NCBI GenBank assembly: GCA_016935955.1
Contig: JAFGPY010000204.1
Location: 1 to 5,936 of the forward strand
Length of the DNA: 5,936 bases
Direction: 5' to 3'
Source: Planctomycetota bacterium
GTDB taxonomy: Bacteria > Planctomycetota > Phycisphaerae > FEN-1346 > JAACEH01
In this document: positions 1-5,922 of the stretch, in pieces
Layout: every line of letters starts with the position of its first letter
Numbering within the stretch: position 1 is the first letter of the stretch
Notes under the pieces: model-generated
What the model saw: the letters and a program-made list of their open reading frames with translations, nothing else
Databases searched by the model: none
What the model was told of the DNA's origin: nothing
Program-made: the position numbers and the translations under genes

Positions 1-1059
1 CCGGGCGCCGACTACATCGAGATCTACTTCAACTCGAGCCACAATCTTGTGGAAGACTGCGAGTTCGGGGCCATCCAGCATATCGGCGTCAGCCTCTCGC
101 CGTTCCAGGGGCTCGATCACCCGCAGCGCAACATCGTCCGGCACTGCGTGTTCCGCAGCCCGCGGTGGAAGTCCTTGGGCGTCGGCGGCTCGGAGTATAC
201 CCTTGTCGAGAACAACCTGTTCACGGGCACGGGGGCCAATTTCGTCCAGCTCGAGGCCAGCAAGAACATCTTCCGTCGTAACGTGTTCGCGGGCTACCGG
301 CTGAGCCCCGAAGCCAAGGTGAACAACAAGAACATCAACGGCGTGTTCGTCATGGCCTCGAAGATCGACTACCGCAAGTGCGAGTTCTTCTGCCGCGACA
401 ACCACATCTTCAACAACCTGTTCTACGACAACGAGCAAGTCATGTCGGTCTACTCGTGGAAGGAACCGTTCACGGGCAACCTGTTCAAGAACAACATCTT
501 CAGCCGCAACGGCTCCACCGTCTACCTGGCGGCGCCGAATCCGGGCGACCAGAACGCCAACTACTTCGTGGCCAATATGTTCTTCATCGCGCCCGGGGCC
601 GAGAAGCTGGTGAACCTGGAGAACCAGGCCATGACCCTGGCCGAGGCCGTCGCCAAGTTCCCCGAACTCTACAAAGGCAACAGGGAAGGGGACCCGCTGC
701 TGACCGATCCCGCGGCAGGCGACTACGCCTTGCGTAAGGGGTCGCCGTGCATCGACGCCGCTCAGGGCTTGACGACCGCGATCGGGGCCGGCGAGGGCAC
801 CGAGCTTCACGTGGCCGACGCCCTGTACTTCTGCGATGGCAACGGGCTGATCGAGCCCGACGTGATTCGCATCGGAGACACCGCGGCCGTGGCCATTGCC
901 GCCGTGGATTACGAGGCCAAGGTGATCACCTTGGCACAGCGGCGATCGTGGAAGGACGGGGCCGCGGTCAATCTCGATTACGCCGGTGCCGCTCCCGATG
1001 TCGGACCTTGTGAGTCCGGGGCCGCCGCGGTGGTTTTTGGGCCTCGCGCGAACAAGTGA
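1..1059 (+). CDS. Right-handed parallel beta-helix protein, C-terminal part (5' end outside window)
   Basis: The reading frame is open from base 1 and ends at TGA 1057-1059, giving 352 visible residues. A GTG at 49 is an internal valine, because coding continues upstream of it with a typical helix-rung sequence (NSSHNLVEDCEF). Short rungs rich in Asn and aromatic residues recur: NNLF near residue 71, KNIFRRNVF near 88, NHIFNNLFYDN at 134-144, and GNLFKNNIFSRN at 159-170. This is the signature of pectate-lyase-like right-handed beta-helix (PbH1) proteins. The helix ends in DPLLTDPAAGDY (231-242) and SPCIDA (248-253), a common closing motif of the family. A compact C-terminal module follows (about 269-338; YFCDGNG, IRIGD, VDYEAKVITL, SWKDG, APDVGPCE). 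Known members are usually exported and bind or cleave polysaccharides, but no catalytic residues can be assigned here, so the substrate is unknown. Any signal peptide lies outside the window. The fold is well supported; enzymatic activity is not shown. Confidence 0.9.
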   Translation, partial: PGADYIEIYFNSSHNLVEDCEFGAIQHIGVSLSPFQGLDHPQRNIVRHCVFRSPRWKSLGVGGSEYTLVENNLFTGTGANFVQLEASKNIFRRNVFAGYRLSPEAKVNNKNINGVFVMASKIDYRKCEFFCRDNHIFNNLFYDNEQVMSVYSWKEPFTGNLFKNNIFSRNGSTVYLAAPNPGDQNANYFVANMFFIAPGAEKLVNLENQAMTLAEAVAKFPELYKGNREGDPLLTDPAAGDYALRKGSPCIDAAQGLTTAIGAGEGTELHVADALYFCDGNGLIEPDVIRIGDTAAVAIAAVDYEAKVITLAQRRSWKDGAAVNLDYAGAAPDVGPCESGAAAVVFGPRANK

Positions 1060-1148
1060 CCTGGGGCTCGTGAGAACTCGGGCTCCTTCGGGCGGGCGAG
1101 GGGAGGGCTGCAGGCTCCTGTCGGACTCGCGACTGCAAGGCTGAATGA

Positions 1149-1188
1149 CATGGGCATGCCGCATGGTGCGATGTGCCCGTGCTTTTTT
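1149..1188 (+). terminator. Rho-independent terminator after the beta-helix gene
   Basis: The arms CATGGGCA (1149-1156) and TGCCCGTG (1174-1181) pair over 8 bp with one G-T pair. An inner CGCA/TGCG stem (1160-1163 with 1167-1170) closes a TGG loop. The outer stem is followed, after a single C, by six T at 1183-1188. The structure sits about 90 bp after the beta-helix stop codon and ahead of the next gene, as expected for a transcript end. Confidence 0.72.
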
Positions 1189-1314
1189 GGGCGGCTTTTT
1201 GTCGCGAAACTTGCGGAATTCGGTGAAACTTCGGCGGCCGGCAGACGTCAAAAGAGCAGTACAGATGCTGCGTTCTCGGCGGCGCGGCATGGGTACAACG
1301 TGACGCATTGAGTC

Positions 1315-1343
1315 TTGCAATGTGCGTTGAATTCAGCTATCCT
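1315..1343 (+). promoter_or_regulatory. Candidate sigma70-type promoter for the protease gene
   Basis: TTGCAA (1315-1320) and TATCCT (1338-1343) are separated by 17 bp, each matching four of six consensus positions. The site lies 47 bp before the ATG at 1391, downstream of the terminator, in a locally less GC-rich stretch. No strong Shine-Dalgarno sequence precedes the ATG; only a weak GGGA is present about 8 bases upstream. Consensus matching alone is weak evidence, and promoter preferences of planctomycetes are not well constrained by this sequence. Confidence 0.3.
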
Positions 1344-1390
1344 TTTCCGTCAGTGCGGCTCTACACAACTCGTCGACCGGGATCAAACGG

Positions 1391-3130
1391 ATGGCAAGCA
1401 GCTTCCGACAGTACATCCTCGTAGCGACCGGTATGATTCTGATCGTGCTGACCTCGACGGTCCGCGCCGAGAACGACTCCACGAAGACCCAGGAGGGTTC
1501 GTCCGGCAGCCAGCCGGCGACGACGGACCGCGACTCGTCCACGTCGGACAGCGAGCGGCCGGAATACGAACTGTTCCACAACGTTGCTCCGGGGACAACG
1601 TCCAACAATCGGTCCACCACCACGACTACGACGCCTCGCTATACGCCGTCTCCTCGCTACGCGCCGTCGTCCCAGCCGACCTACGCGCCGACCCCGCAGC
1701 CGACCATCGCTCCGCAGACCGGCGACCCGATTGTCAATCTCTACCGAAAGTCGCTGCCGGGTGTTGTGCGACTGGTGATCAAGCGCGGCGACGACGTCGT
1801 CTACGGGTCCGGCTTCATCCTTGGCGGCAAGGGCATCATCGTCACCAGCTTCCACCTGATCGAAGGGGCCTCGCGCGGCGTGGTGACGTTTCACGACGGC
1901 GTCAACCTGCTGATCGAGGGGGTCATGGCTTACGACGTCAAGCAGGACCTGGCCATCCTCAAGGTCGACGTGGGGGACATGGTCCTGCAGCCCCTGACGC
2001 TGTCGATGGATACGCCCACCGTGGGCTCGAAGGTGATCGCCCTGGGCAATCCGGAAGGATTCTTCGGCACGGCCGCCGAGGGCTGCGTGACGGCCGTCTG
2101 TTCGGGCGACAAGGTGGCCGAGAAGCATGCGTCGCTGTCGAGCGACATGGTCGCCGACGCGCAGGCCGAATGGGTCATGACCGACGCCCTGATCTCGATG
2201 GGCAACAGCGGCGGTCCGCTGGTCAGCGACGAGGGCAAGGTGGTGGGTGTCAGCGCCTGGACGTGGCAGGCCGACGACCTGAGTCCGCGGGTGGGTTTCG
2301 CCGCTTCGTCGCGGAAGATCATGGACCTGGTGAGTCGGGCCGAACTGACCGCCAGGCCGCTGGATACCCTTGCAGCCGAACAGTTCGGCAAGCTTCCGGC
2401 GCAGGATATGGTCGACTCGCGGCAGCAGACACGGACGGCAATGAAGTTCGGGGCCGACTGGCGGCCCGAGGGCAAGCTCGCCCAGAACAAGGTGGCTCAG
2501 GAGATCGGCCTGGTTCTGAGCAGCCTCAGGTGTCGCAAGTGCAGCGGCACGGGAACCATTACGATTGAGGTCCTGCGCAGCGAGTCGAGCAATCCCGCCT
2601 TCGCAGGCATCAAGAGGCACATTCCCAAGGACGTGACCTGTCCGGATTGCGGCGGCTCGGGGCAGTTGATCACTGAACTGACGTACCTGCGTCTGGTTCG
2701 GATGACCGAGAGCATCGCGCAGATGAACACCCGGGCGATAAGCGAGGACAGTCTGCAGCGGACGCTCGACGCGGCCCGGGACGTTCTGGCGAAGGTGGCC
2801 GCCGGATCGCCGGCAGAACTGCGGACGAAAGGACAACTGCCCACGGCCGCCGACGGAGTTGAGCCGCCGATCGGTCAGGCGGCCGTGTTCTACGCCACCC
2901 TGTCGGCCAAGCACACGAAGGCGGGCAAACGCATCGCCCAAGTTCGGACGCTGATCGGCGGTAAGACGGTTCTCGTGCGGCTGCCGGCCGGATACGACCC
3001 GCCGGTCGGCCGCACCTACCTGATCTCCGGCCTGAGCGCCGGGACGGTCACCATTCAGACGGACGACGGAATCTTCCGCGAGATGGGCGTCGAGGCCTTC
3101 GGCTTTGAAGGCATCCCTGCCGGCAAGTGA
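1391..3130 (+). CDS. Exported HtrA-like trypsin-fold serine protease with DnaJ-type CxxCxGxG zinc motifs
   Basis: This 579-residue protein begins with a Sec-type signal peptide: a hydrophobic core at about 8-21 and likely cleavage after VRA at residue 26, with no lipobox cysteine. Residues 27-110 form a Ser/Thr/Pro-rich linker. The protease domain spans about 113-315. His155 (TSFHLIEGA), Asp186 (DVKQDLAIL) and Ser273 (GNSGGPL, 271-277) match the HtrA/DegP-type triad, and IALGNPEGF (216-224) is also typical of that family. The usual C-terminal PDZ domain is not recognisable. Instead there are CRKCSGTG (381-388) and CPDCGGSG (417-424), both CxxCxGxG motifs like those of DnaJ, able to form one four-cysteine zinc site. 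A helical stretch follows (about 435-475), then a beta-rich C-terminal region (about 491-575) that I do not recognise. Substrate is unknown; the likely site is the periplasm or cell surface. Transcription is probably independent, since a terminator precedes the gene. The catalytic fold is very likely; zinc binding is inferred. Confidence 0.88.
   Translation: MASSFRQYILVATGMILIVLTSTVRAENDSTKTQEGSSGSQPATTDRDSSTSDSERPEYELFHNVAPGTTSNNRSTTTTTTPRYTPSPRYAPSSQPTYAPTPQPTIAPQTGDPIVNLYRKSLPGVVRLVIKRGDDVVYGSGFILGGKGIIVTSFHLIEGASRGVVTFHDGVNLLIEGVMAYDVKQDLAILKVDVGDMVLQPLTLSMDTPTVGSKVIALGNPEGFFGTAAEGCVTAVCSGDKVAEKHASLSSDMVADAQAEWVMTDALISMGNSGGPLVSDEGKVVGVSAWTWQADDLSPRVGFAASSRKIMDLVSRAELTARPLDTLAAEQFGKLPAQDMVDSRQQTRTAMKFGADWRPEGKLAQNKVAQEIGLVLSSLRCRKCSGTGTITIEVLRSESSNPAFAGIKRHIPKDVTCPDCGGSGQLITELTYLRLVRMTESIAQMNTRAISEDSLQRTLDAARDVLAKVAAGSPAELRTKGQLPTAADGVEPPIGQAAVFYATLSAKHTKAGKRIAQVRTLIGGKTVLVRLPAGYDPPVGRTYLISGLSAGTVTIQTDDGIFREMGVEAFGFEGIPAGK
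1634..1690 (+). repeat. Short degenerate tandem repeat encoding the Pro/Tyr/Thr linker
   Basis: Seventeen bases at 1634-1650 recur at 1652-1668 with two differences, an 18-bp period, each copy encoding PRY(T/A)PS. A more diverged third unit (CTACGCGCCG) lies at 1681-1690. The repeat sits in the low-complexity linker between the signal peptide and the protease domain and probably arose by local duplication. It stays in frame, so linker length could vary between strains. Confidence 0.6.
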
Positions 3131-3158
3131 CCGGACAGTTCGCGTTCCCCATTCACCA

Positions 3159-4412
3159 CTAGATGTGAAGCGTGATGCTCTGGGCCTCGGCGGCACGCTG
3201 TACGTCCTTGACGTCCAGCCGCGAGGGCGAAGTGTTGCCGCTGATGGCCAGTTGGGCCGCCAGGCCGGCTACCTGTCCCGTCAGGGCACAGGCCCCAATC
3301 AGCCGCGTCACCTGCCAGGCGTACCCTTCGGCCGACGAGCATCGCCCGATGACCAGCAGGTTCTCGACCTTCTTCGGCAGCAGCGCCCCGTAGGGCACCT
3401 CCCAGACGGCGCCCGACTTGCGGCAGTCGGCGATCAGGCCGATCGACGTTTCGCAGCGCTGGTTCATGCGGTCGGTCAGGACCGTCTCCTGACCTTCGAT
3501 CATCCGCGACATGCGAATCTGGTGCATCGTCGGCAACACCGCGGGGTAGAGGTTCTCGCGGCCTAGGCCGTTGTCGGTTGCGGCCTTGGCCTGGTCGCGC
3601 AGCAGGTTCTCGCGGGCGATCCGCCGGCTTTCCATAATCCACGCGCTCAGAGTCTTGCCGTCGGTGCCCATGGTCTTCGGGCTCGTGCCGTCGTAGCCCT
3701 TGTCCATCTCGTTGGCCGCGCCGCCGCCGCGCCAGGTCACGGCCTTGCGGGCATTGTCGGCTGCCACCGCCTGGCGGGCCAACTCCAGGCTCGTCGCCTG
3801 GTAGAGCATCGACGGGTAGCTGCCTCGTTCCTGGCAGGCCGCGCCGCTACGGAACGCGATGTCGGCTTCGCCCGTGGCGTCAATCACGCACCGGGCCTCG
3901 ATCGCGATGCGGCCGCTCTTGTTCTCCACCTCGATGCCCGAGACGCCCTTGCCCGACAGGATCGGTTTGCAGGCCAGCGTGTCGAGCCACAGGTCCGCGC
4001 CGCACGATTCGAGCGCTTCGTCCAGGCCCAGCGCGAAGGCGTGAGGCGAGAAGAACGTCTGAAACCGGTTGGCGAAACTGCCGGGATCGTACAACTCCTC
4101 GTCGGCCGTGCCGCCGGCCGTCTGGGCGGCCGGTTGCCCGTGGCCGGTCCACTGCTGCGGCAATCGTCCGGGACCGTACTTGATGGACGCCCACAGCAGT
4201 TCCTCGGCGATGCCGCCGGTCACTTGGCGGCCCTTGCCGTCGCACAGGGGCATGTAGATGGGCACCAGGCCGCTCGTGGCCAGGCCGCCCCACAGGATGG
4301 TCTTCTCTACCAGGGCCGTCTTCAGGCCGAGATGCCCGCATTGCATCGCGGCGGCTACTCCGGCCACGCCGCCGCCCAGGATCACTACGTCGTACTGTTT
4401 CGTGCTGCCCAT
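3159..4412 (-). CDS. FAD-dependent oxidoreductase, PF12831-like
   Basis: This 417-residue protein has no signal peptide or membrane segment and is probably cytoplasmic. The N-terminus is a Rossmann FAD-binding motif: YDVVILGGGVAGVAAA with G13-x-G15-x-x-G18, and an acidic residue, E36, at the end of the second strand (ALVEK) to hold the adenosine ribose. WGGLATSG (41-48) follows as in the FAD_oxidored family. VIDATGEADIAFRSGA (176-191) is the second FAD-contacting motif, and NLLVIGRCSSAEGYAW (351-366) plus GACALTGQVAGLAA (373-386) form the C-terminal FAD-binding end. The start is set at 4412 because GGAGA (4418-4422) lies five bases upstream and the flavin motif begins at once; the longer open frame to 4580 runs through intergenic hairpins. 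Family members oxidise varied small molecules, and the substrate cannot be read from the sequence. The aminotransferase upstream lies in the same direction but 219 bp away, so a shared pathway is only a possibility. Confidence 0.88.
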   Translation of the reverse strand: MGSTKQYDVVILGGGVAGVAAAMQCGHLGLKTALVEKTILWGGLATSGLVPIYMPLCDGKGRQVTGGIAEELLWASIKYGPGRLPQQWTGHGQPAAQTAGGTADEELYDPGSFANRFQTFFSPHAFALGLDEALESCGADLWLDTLACKPILSGKGVSGIEVENKSGRIAIEARCVIDATGEADIAFRSGAACQERGSYPSMLYQATSLELARQAVAADNARKAVTWRGGGAANEMDKGYDGTSPKTMGTDGKTLSAWIMESRRIARENLLRDQAKAATDNGLGRENLYPAVLPTMHQIRMSRMIEGQETVLTDRMNQRCETSIGLIADCRKSGAVWEVPYGALLPKKVENLLVIGRCSSAEGYAWQVTRLIGACALTGQVAGLAAQLAISGNTSPSRLDVKDVQRAAEAQSITLHI

Positions 4413-4417
4413 CGTTG

Positions 4418-4422
4418 TCTCC
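4418..4422 (-). promoter_or_regulatory. Ribosome binding site fixing the oxidoreductase start
   Basis: On the minus strand GGAGA lies five bases before the ATG at 4412-4410. This favours that start over in-frame ATGs further upstream, whose translation would run through the repeat-like spacer. Confidence 0.7.
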
Positions 4423-4463
4423 GTCGGGTTACGGTCCTGAGCGATGTCACCTATGTCTCTTGG

Positions 4464-4482
4464 GACGCCCGTGGCGGGCGCC
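4464..4482. repeat. Inverted repeat (hairpin 1 of spacer)
   Basis: GACGCCCG (4464-4471) and CGGGCGCC (4475-4482) flank a TGG loop. Read on the minus strand the stem pairs over 8 bp with one G-U; on the plus strand that position is an A-C mismatch. This favours function, if any, in minus-strand RNA, 51 bases before the oxidoreductase start. Confidence 0.5.
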
Positions 4483-4551
4483 ATGCCTGCTCCTGTCGCA
4501 GAGCCCGAGCACTGTCGAGGGGGAGGCATGCCGAATGGCTTCCGTCTCACG

Positions 4552-4572
4552 CATGGCTGCGGGGCAGCCATG
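4552..4572. repeat. Perfect inverted repeat (hairpin 2 of spacer)
   Basis: CATGGCTGC (4552-4560) and GCAGCCATG (4564-4572) are perfect 9-bp arms around a GGG loop. GCACCC follows at once on the plus strand. The perfect arms, tiny loop and absence of a T-run suit a REP-like palindrome better than a terminator. Confidence 0.65.
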
Positions 4573-4577
4573 GCACC

Positions 4578-4618
4578 CAACGCAAGAATACCTGTCTGAC
4601 ACCGCTTGGCTTGCGTTG
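4578..4618. repeat. Perfect inverted repeat with long loop (hairpin 3 of spacer)
   Basis: CAACGCAAG (4578-4586) and CTTGCGTTG (4610-4618) form perfect 9-bp arms around a 23-base loop. It starts five bases after hairpin 2 and ends 13 bases before the aminotransferase stop. There is no T-run on the minus-strand exit side, so it does not qualify as a classical intrinsic terminator. Confidence 0.6.
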
Positions 4619-4631
4619 CGAGGGGGCGGTC

Positions 4632-5831
4632 CTATTGCTTGCTCTTCAGGTACTCGGCCAGCCGCGACAGGCCCTTCTCGATGTTGGCCATGCTCGTGGC
4701 GAAGCTCAGGCGGACGCAGTCGTCGTTACCAAAACCGCAGCCCGGCACGATGGCCACGTGGATGTCTTCGAGCACCTTGTCGCAGAAGGCGGCGCTTCGC
4801 GTGTCGCCGGTGGCTTCGGGGCAGACCTTGCTGATGGCCCCGGCCACGTTCGGGAAGCAGTAGAAGGCGCCGGCCGGTTTCATGCACGAGACGCCCGGCA
4901 TGGCGTTGAGCATCTCGACCATCCGCAGACGCCGCTTGTCGAACTCCACTCGCATCGTCTCGACGGAGGACTGGTCGCCGATGATCGCTTCCAGGGCGGC
5001 CTTCTGGCACATCGACGACGGGTTGCTCGTCGAGTGGCTCTGCAGGTTGCCGATGGCCTTCATGATGTCGGCCGGGCCGGCCACGTAGCCGATTCGCCAG
5101 CCGGTCATCGAGTAGGTCTTGCTGACGGCGTTGAACGTCAGGGTGCGGTCCATCAACTCCGGCCGCAGGGACGCGAAGCTCTTGAACTCGGCGCCGTCGT
5201 AGAGCAGCCGCTCGTAGATCTCGTCGCTGAAGACGACCGCCCGCGGGTGCTTGACGATGACGTCGGCCAAGGCCTCCAGTTCGGCCACTGTGTAGGCGGC
5301 GCCGGTCGGGTTCGACGGGGAGTTCAGGACGACGATCTTGGTCCTGGGCGTCAGGGCCGCCTTGAGGTCCTTCGGCGTGACCTTGAACCCGTTGTCCTCG
5401 CGGCCCTCGACGAAAACGCTCTTAGCCTCGCAGACCATGGCCATGTCCGGGTAACTGACCCAGTAGGGGGTCGGGATGACCACCTCGTCGCCGGGATCGA
5501 GCAGGGCCATCATGGCCCCGAACAGGGCGTGCTTGCCGCCGCAGGTGATGACGACTTGGGCCGGATCGTAGGTCAGGCCGTTCTCTTTCTTCAGCTTTTC
5601 GGCGACGGCCGCCTTCAGTTCGGGCATGCCTGTGGCCGGCGTGTACTTGGTGAAGCCCCCGTTGATGGCCTTGACGGCGGCTACCTTGATGTTCTCCGGG
5701 GTGTCGAAATCGGGCTCGCCGGCGCCGAACCCGACCACGTCGATTCCGGCGGCCTTCATGGCCTTGGCCTTGGCGCTCACGGCCAGAGTGATGCTTGCCG
5801 TCAGGCCCGCCGTCCGCTTGCTGATACGCAT
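4632..5831 (-). CDS. Class I pyridoxal-phosphate aminotransferase, aspartate aminotransferase type (subgroup I-beta)
   Basis: This 399-residue protein has the full length of the family and no signal peptide. It should move an amino group from an amino acid, probably aspartate, to 2-oxoglutarate in the cytoplasm. The PLP lysine is K238 in NAVSKTYSMTGWRIGY, with R246 near the cofactor phosphate. SPSNPTG (N174), SDEIYE (D203, Y206) and VRLSFA (R374, substrate carboxylate) are the other family landmarks. GAGEPDFDTPE (36-46) near the N-terminus and YWVSYP (123-128) are typical of the Thermus-type subgroup I-beta enzymes. K100 in GGKHALF matches the lysine linked in Thermus aspartate aminotransferase to acidic substrates. 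Some relatives also transaminate prephenate, which cannot be decided here. The ATG at 5831 is supported by AGGAGAGGAG eight bases upstream, and a promoter candidate lies further upstream. The gene is first in a possible two-gene unit with the oxidoreductase. The symbol is left blank because substrate choice is uncertain. Confidence 0.94.
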   Translation of the reverse strand: MRISKRTAGLTASITLAVSAKAKAMKAAGIDVVGFGAGEPDFDTPENIKVAAVKAINGGFTKYTPATGMPELKAAVAEKLKKENGLTYDPAQVVITCGGKHALFGAMMALLDPGDEVVIPTPYWVSYPDMAMVCEAKSVFVEGREDNGFKVTPKDLKAALTPRTKIVVLNSPSNPTGAAYTVAELEALADVIVKHPRAVVFSDEIYERLLYDGAEFKSFASLRPELMDRTLTFNAVSKTYSMTGWRIGYVAGPADIMKAIGNLQSHSTSNPSSMCQKAALEAIIGDQSSVETMRVEFDKRRLRMVEMLNAMPGVSCMKPAGAFYCFPNVAGAISKVCPEATGDTRSAAFCDKVLEDIHVAIVPGCGFGNDDCVRLSFATSMANIEKGLSRLAEYLKSKQ

Positions 5832-5839
5832 CCTCGTGA

Positions 5840-5849
5840 CTCCTCTCCT
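5840..5849 (-). promoter_or_regulatory. Strong ribosome binding site of the aminotransferase gene
   Basis: Minus-strand AGGAGAGGAG is a doubled Shine-Dalgarno sequence, with its near end eight bases from the ATG at 5831-5829. It is the strongest ribosome binding site in the window and suggests efficient translation. Confidence 0.75.
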
Positions 5850-5894
5850 GTGAATCGACAGACCACGCTCACTCCGGTGCTCCGAGAGGGCCTA

Positions 5895-5922
5895 CTGATA
5901 GCAGTTTTTGCGTCGATTTCAA
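5895..5922 (-). promoter_or_regulatory. Candidate sigma70-type promoter with extended -10 for the aminotransferase gene
   Basis: On the minus strand TTGAAA (5922-5917, five of six consensus positions) and TATCAG (5900-5895, four of six) are 16 bp apart, and a TG one base before the -10 gives an extended -10. An AT-rich stretch directly upstream (5921-5931) could act as an UP-like element. It is the only clearly AT-rich patch in an otherwise GC-rich window. The predicted leader is about 55-60 bases. Confidence 0.5.

Larger units (their letters stand above)
1060..1390. other. Intergenic region with terminator, promoter candidate and a degenerate repeat segment
   Basis: No convincing gene is seen in these 331 bases. 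The left part (about 1060-1140) is GC-rich filler. An intrinsic terminator lies at 1149-1188, followed by a second small T-loop hairpin at 1191-1205. The right end becomes less GC-rich and holds a modest promoter candidate at 1315-1343 for the protease gene. GCTCCTGTCG at 1114-1123 and GGCATGCCGCATGG at 1153-1166 both recur, the second with one mismatch, in the same order and at similar spacing in the spacer at 4413-4631. Confidence 0.6.
4413..4631. other. Intergenic spacer with a cluster of hairpin repeats
   Basis: The 219 bp between the two minus-strand genes hold no credible gene. They contain three separate inverted repeats (4464-4482, 4552-4572, 4578-4618), none followed by a T-run on either strand. 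The segment GCTCCTGTCG (4489-4498) and GGCATGCCGAATGG (4525-4538) match parts of the spacer at 1060-1390. No clear promoter for the oxidoreductase is visible. The content resembles REP/BIME-like dispersed intergenic repeats more than a terminator or leader, although RNA processing or protection of the aminotransferase transcript end is possible. Confidence 0.6.

Noticed and set aside
49..51. GTG as a start codon for the beta-helix protein
   Set aside because: The same frame is open to base 1 and encodes a typical rung sequence upstream, so the gene is truncated by the window edge.
1315..2568. A 417-codon plus-strand frame overlapping the protease gene in another phase
   Set aside because: The translation is low-complexity Arg/Gly/Asp-rich sequence without domains, and the true protease frame explains the DNA.
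1361..3196. A 611-codon open frame on the minus strand covering almost the whole protease gene
   Set aside because: Its product is Arg/His/Gly-rich with no recognisable motif. The plus strand encodes a clear signal peptide, triad and zinc motifs over the same bases. Long antisense frames are expected in GC-rich coding DNA.
3055..3642. Minus-strand open frame overlapping the ends of the protease and oxidoreductase genes
   Set aside because: It is an Arg/Pro/Gly-rich shadow of the oxidoreductase in another frame, with no domain support.
4413..4580. A 56-residue N-terminal extension of the oxidoreductase using an upstream ATG at 4580
   Set aside because: It would translate hairpin repeats into Pro/Arg/Met-rich sequence with no similarity to the family. 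The internal ATG at 4412 has a proper ribosome binding site and stands directly before the FAD motif.
4578..4618. Intrinsic terminator of the aminotransferase gene
   Set aside because: The arms are perfect, but the loop is long and no T-run follows on the minus strand. A repeat element is more likely.
4464..4618. CRISPR array
   Set aside because: The three hairpins have different sequences and there are no regularly spaced identical repeats.
4415..4834. A small plus-strand gene crossing the spacer and the aminotransferase 3' end
   Set aside because: The product is Arg/Ser/Cys-rich without motifs, it overlaps a solid gene on the other strand, and no ribosome binding site is evident.
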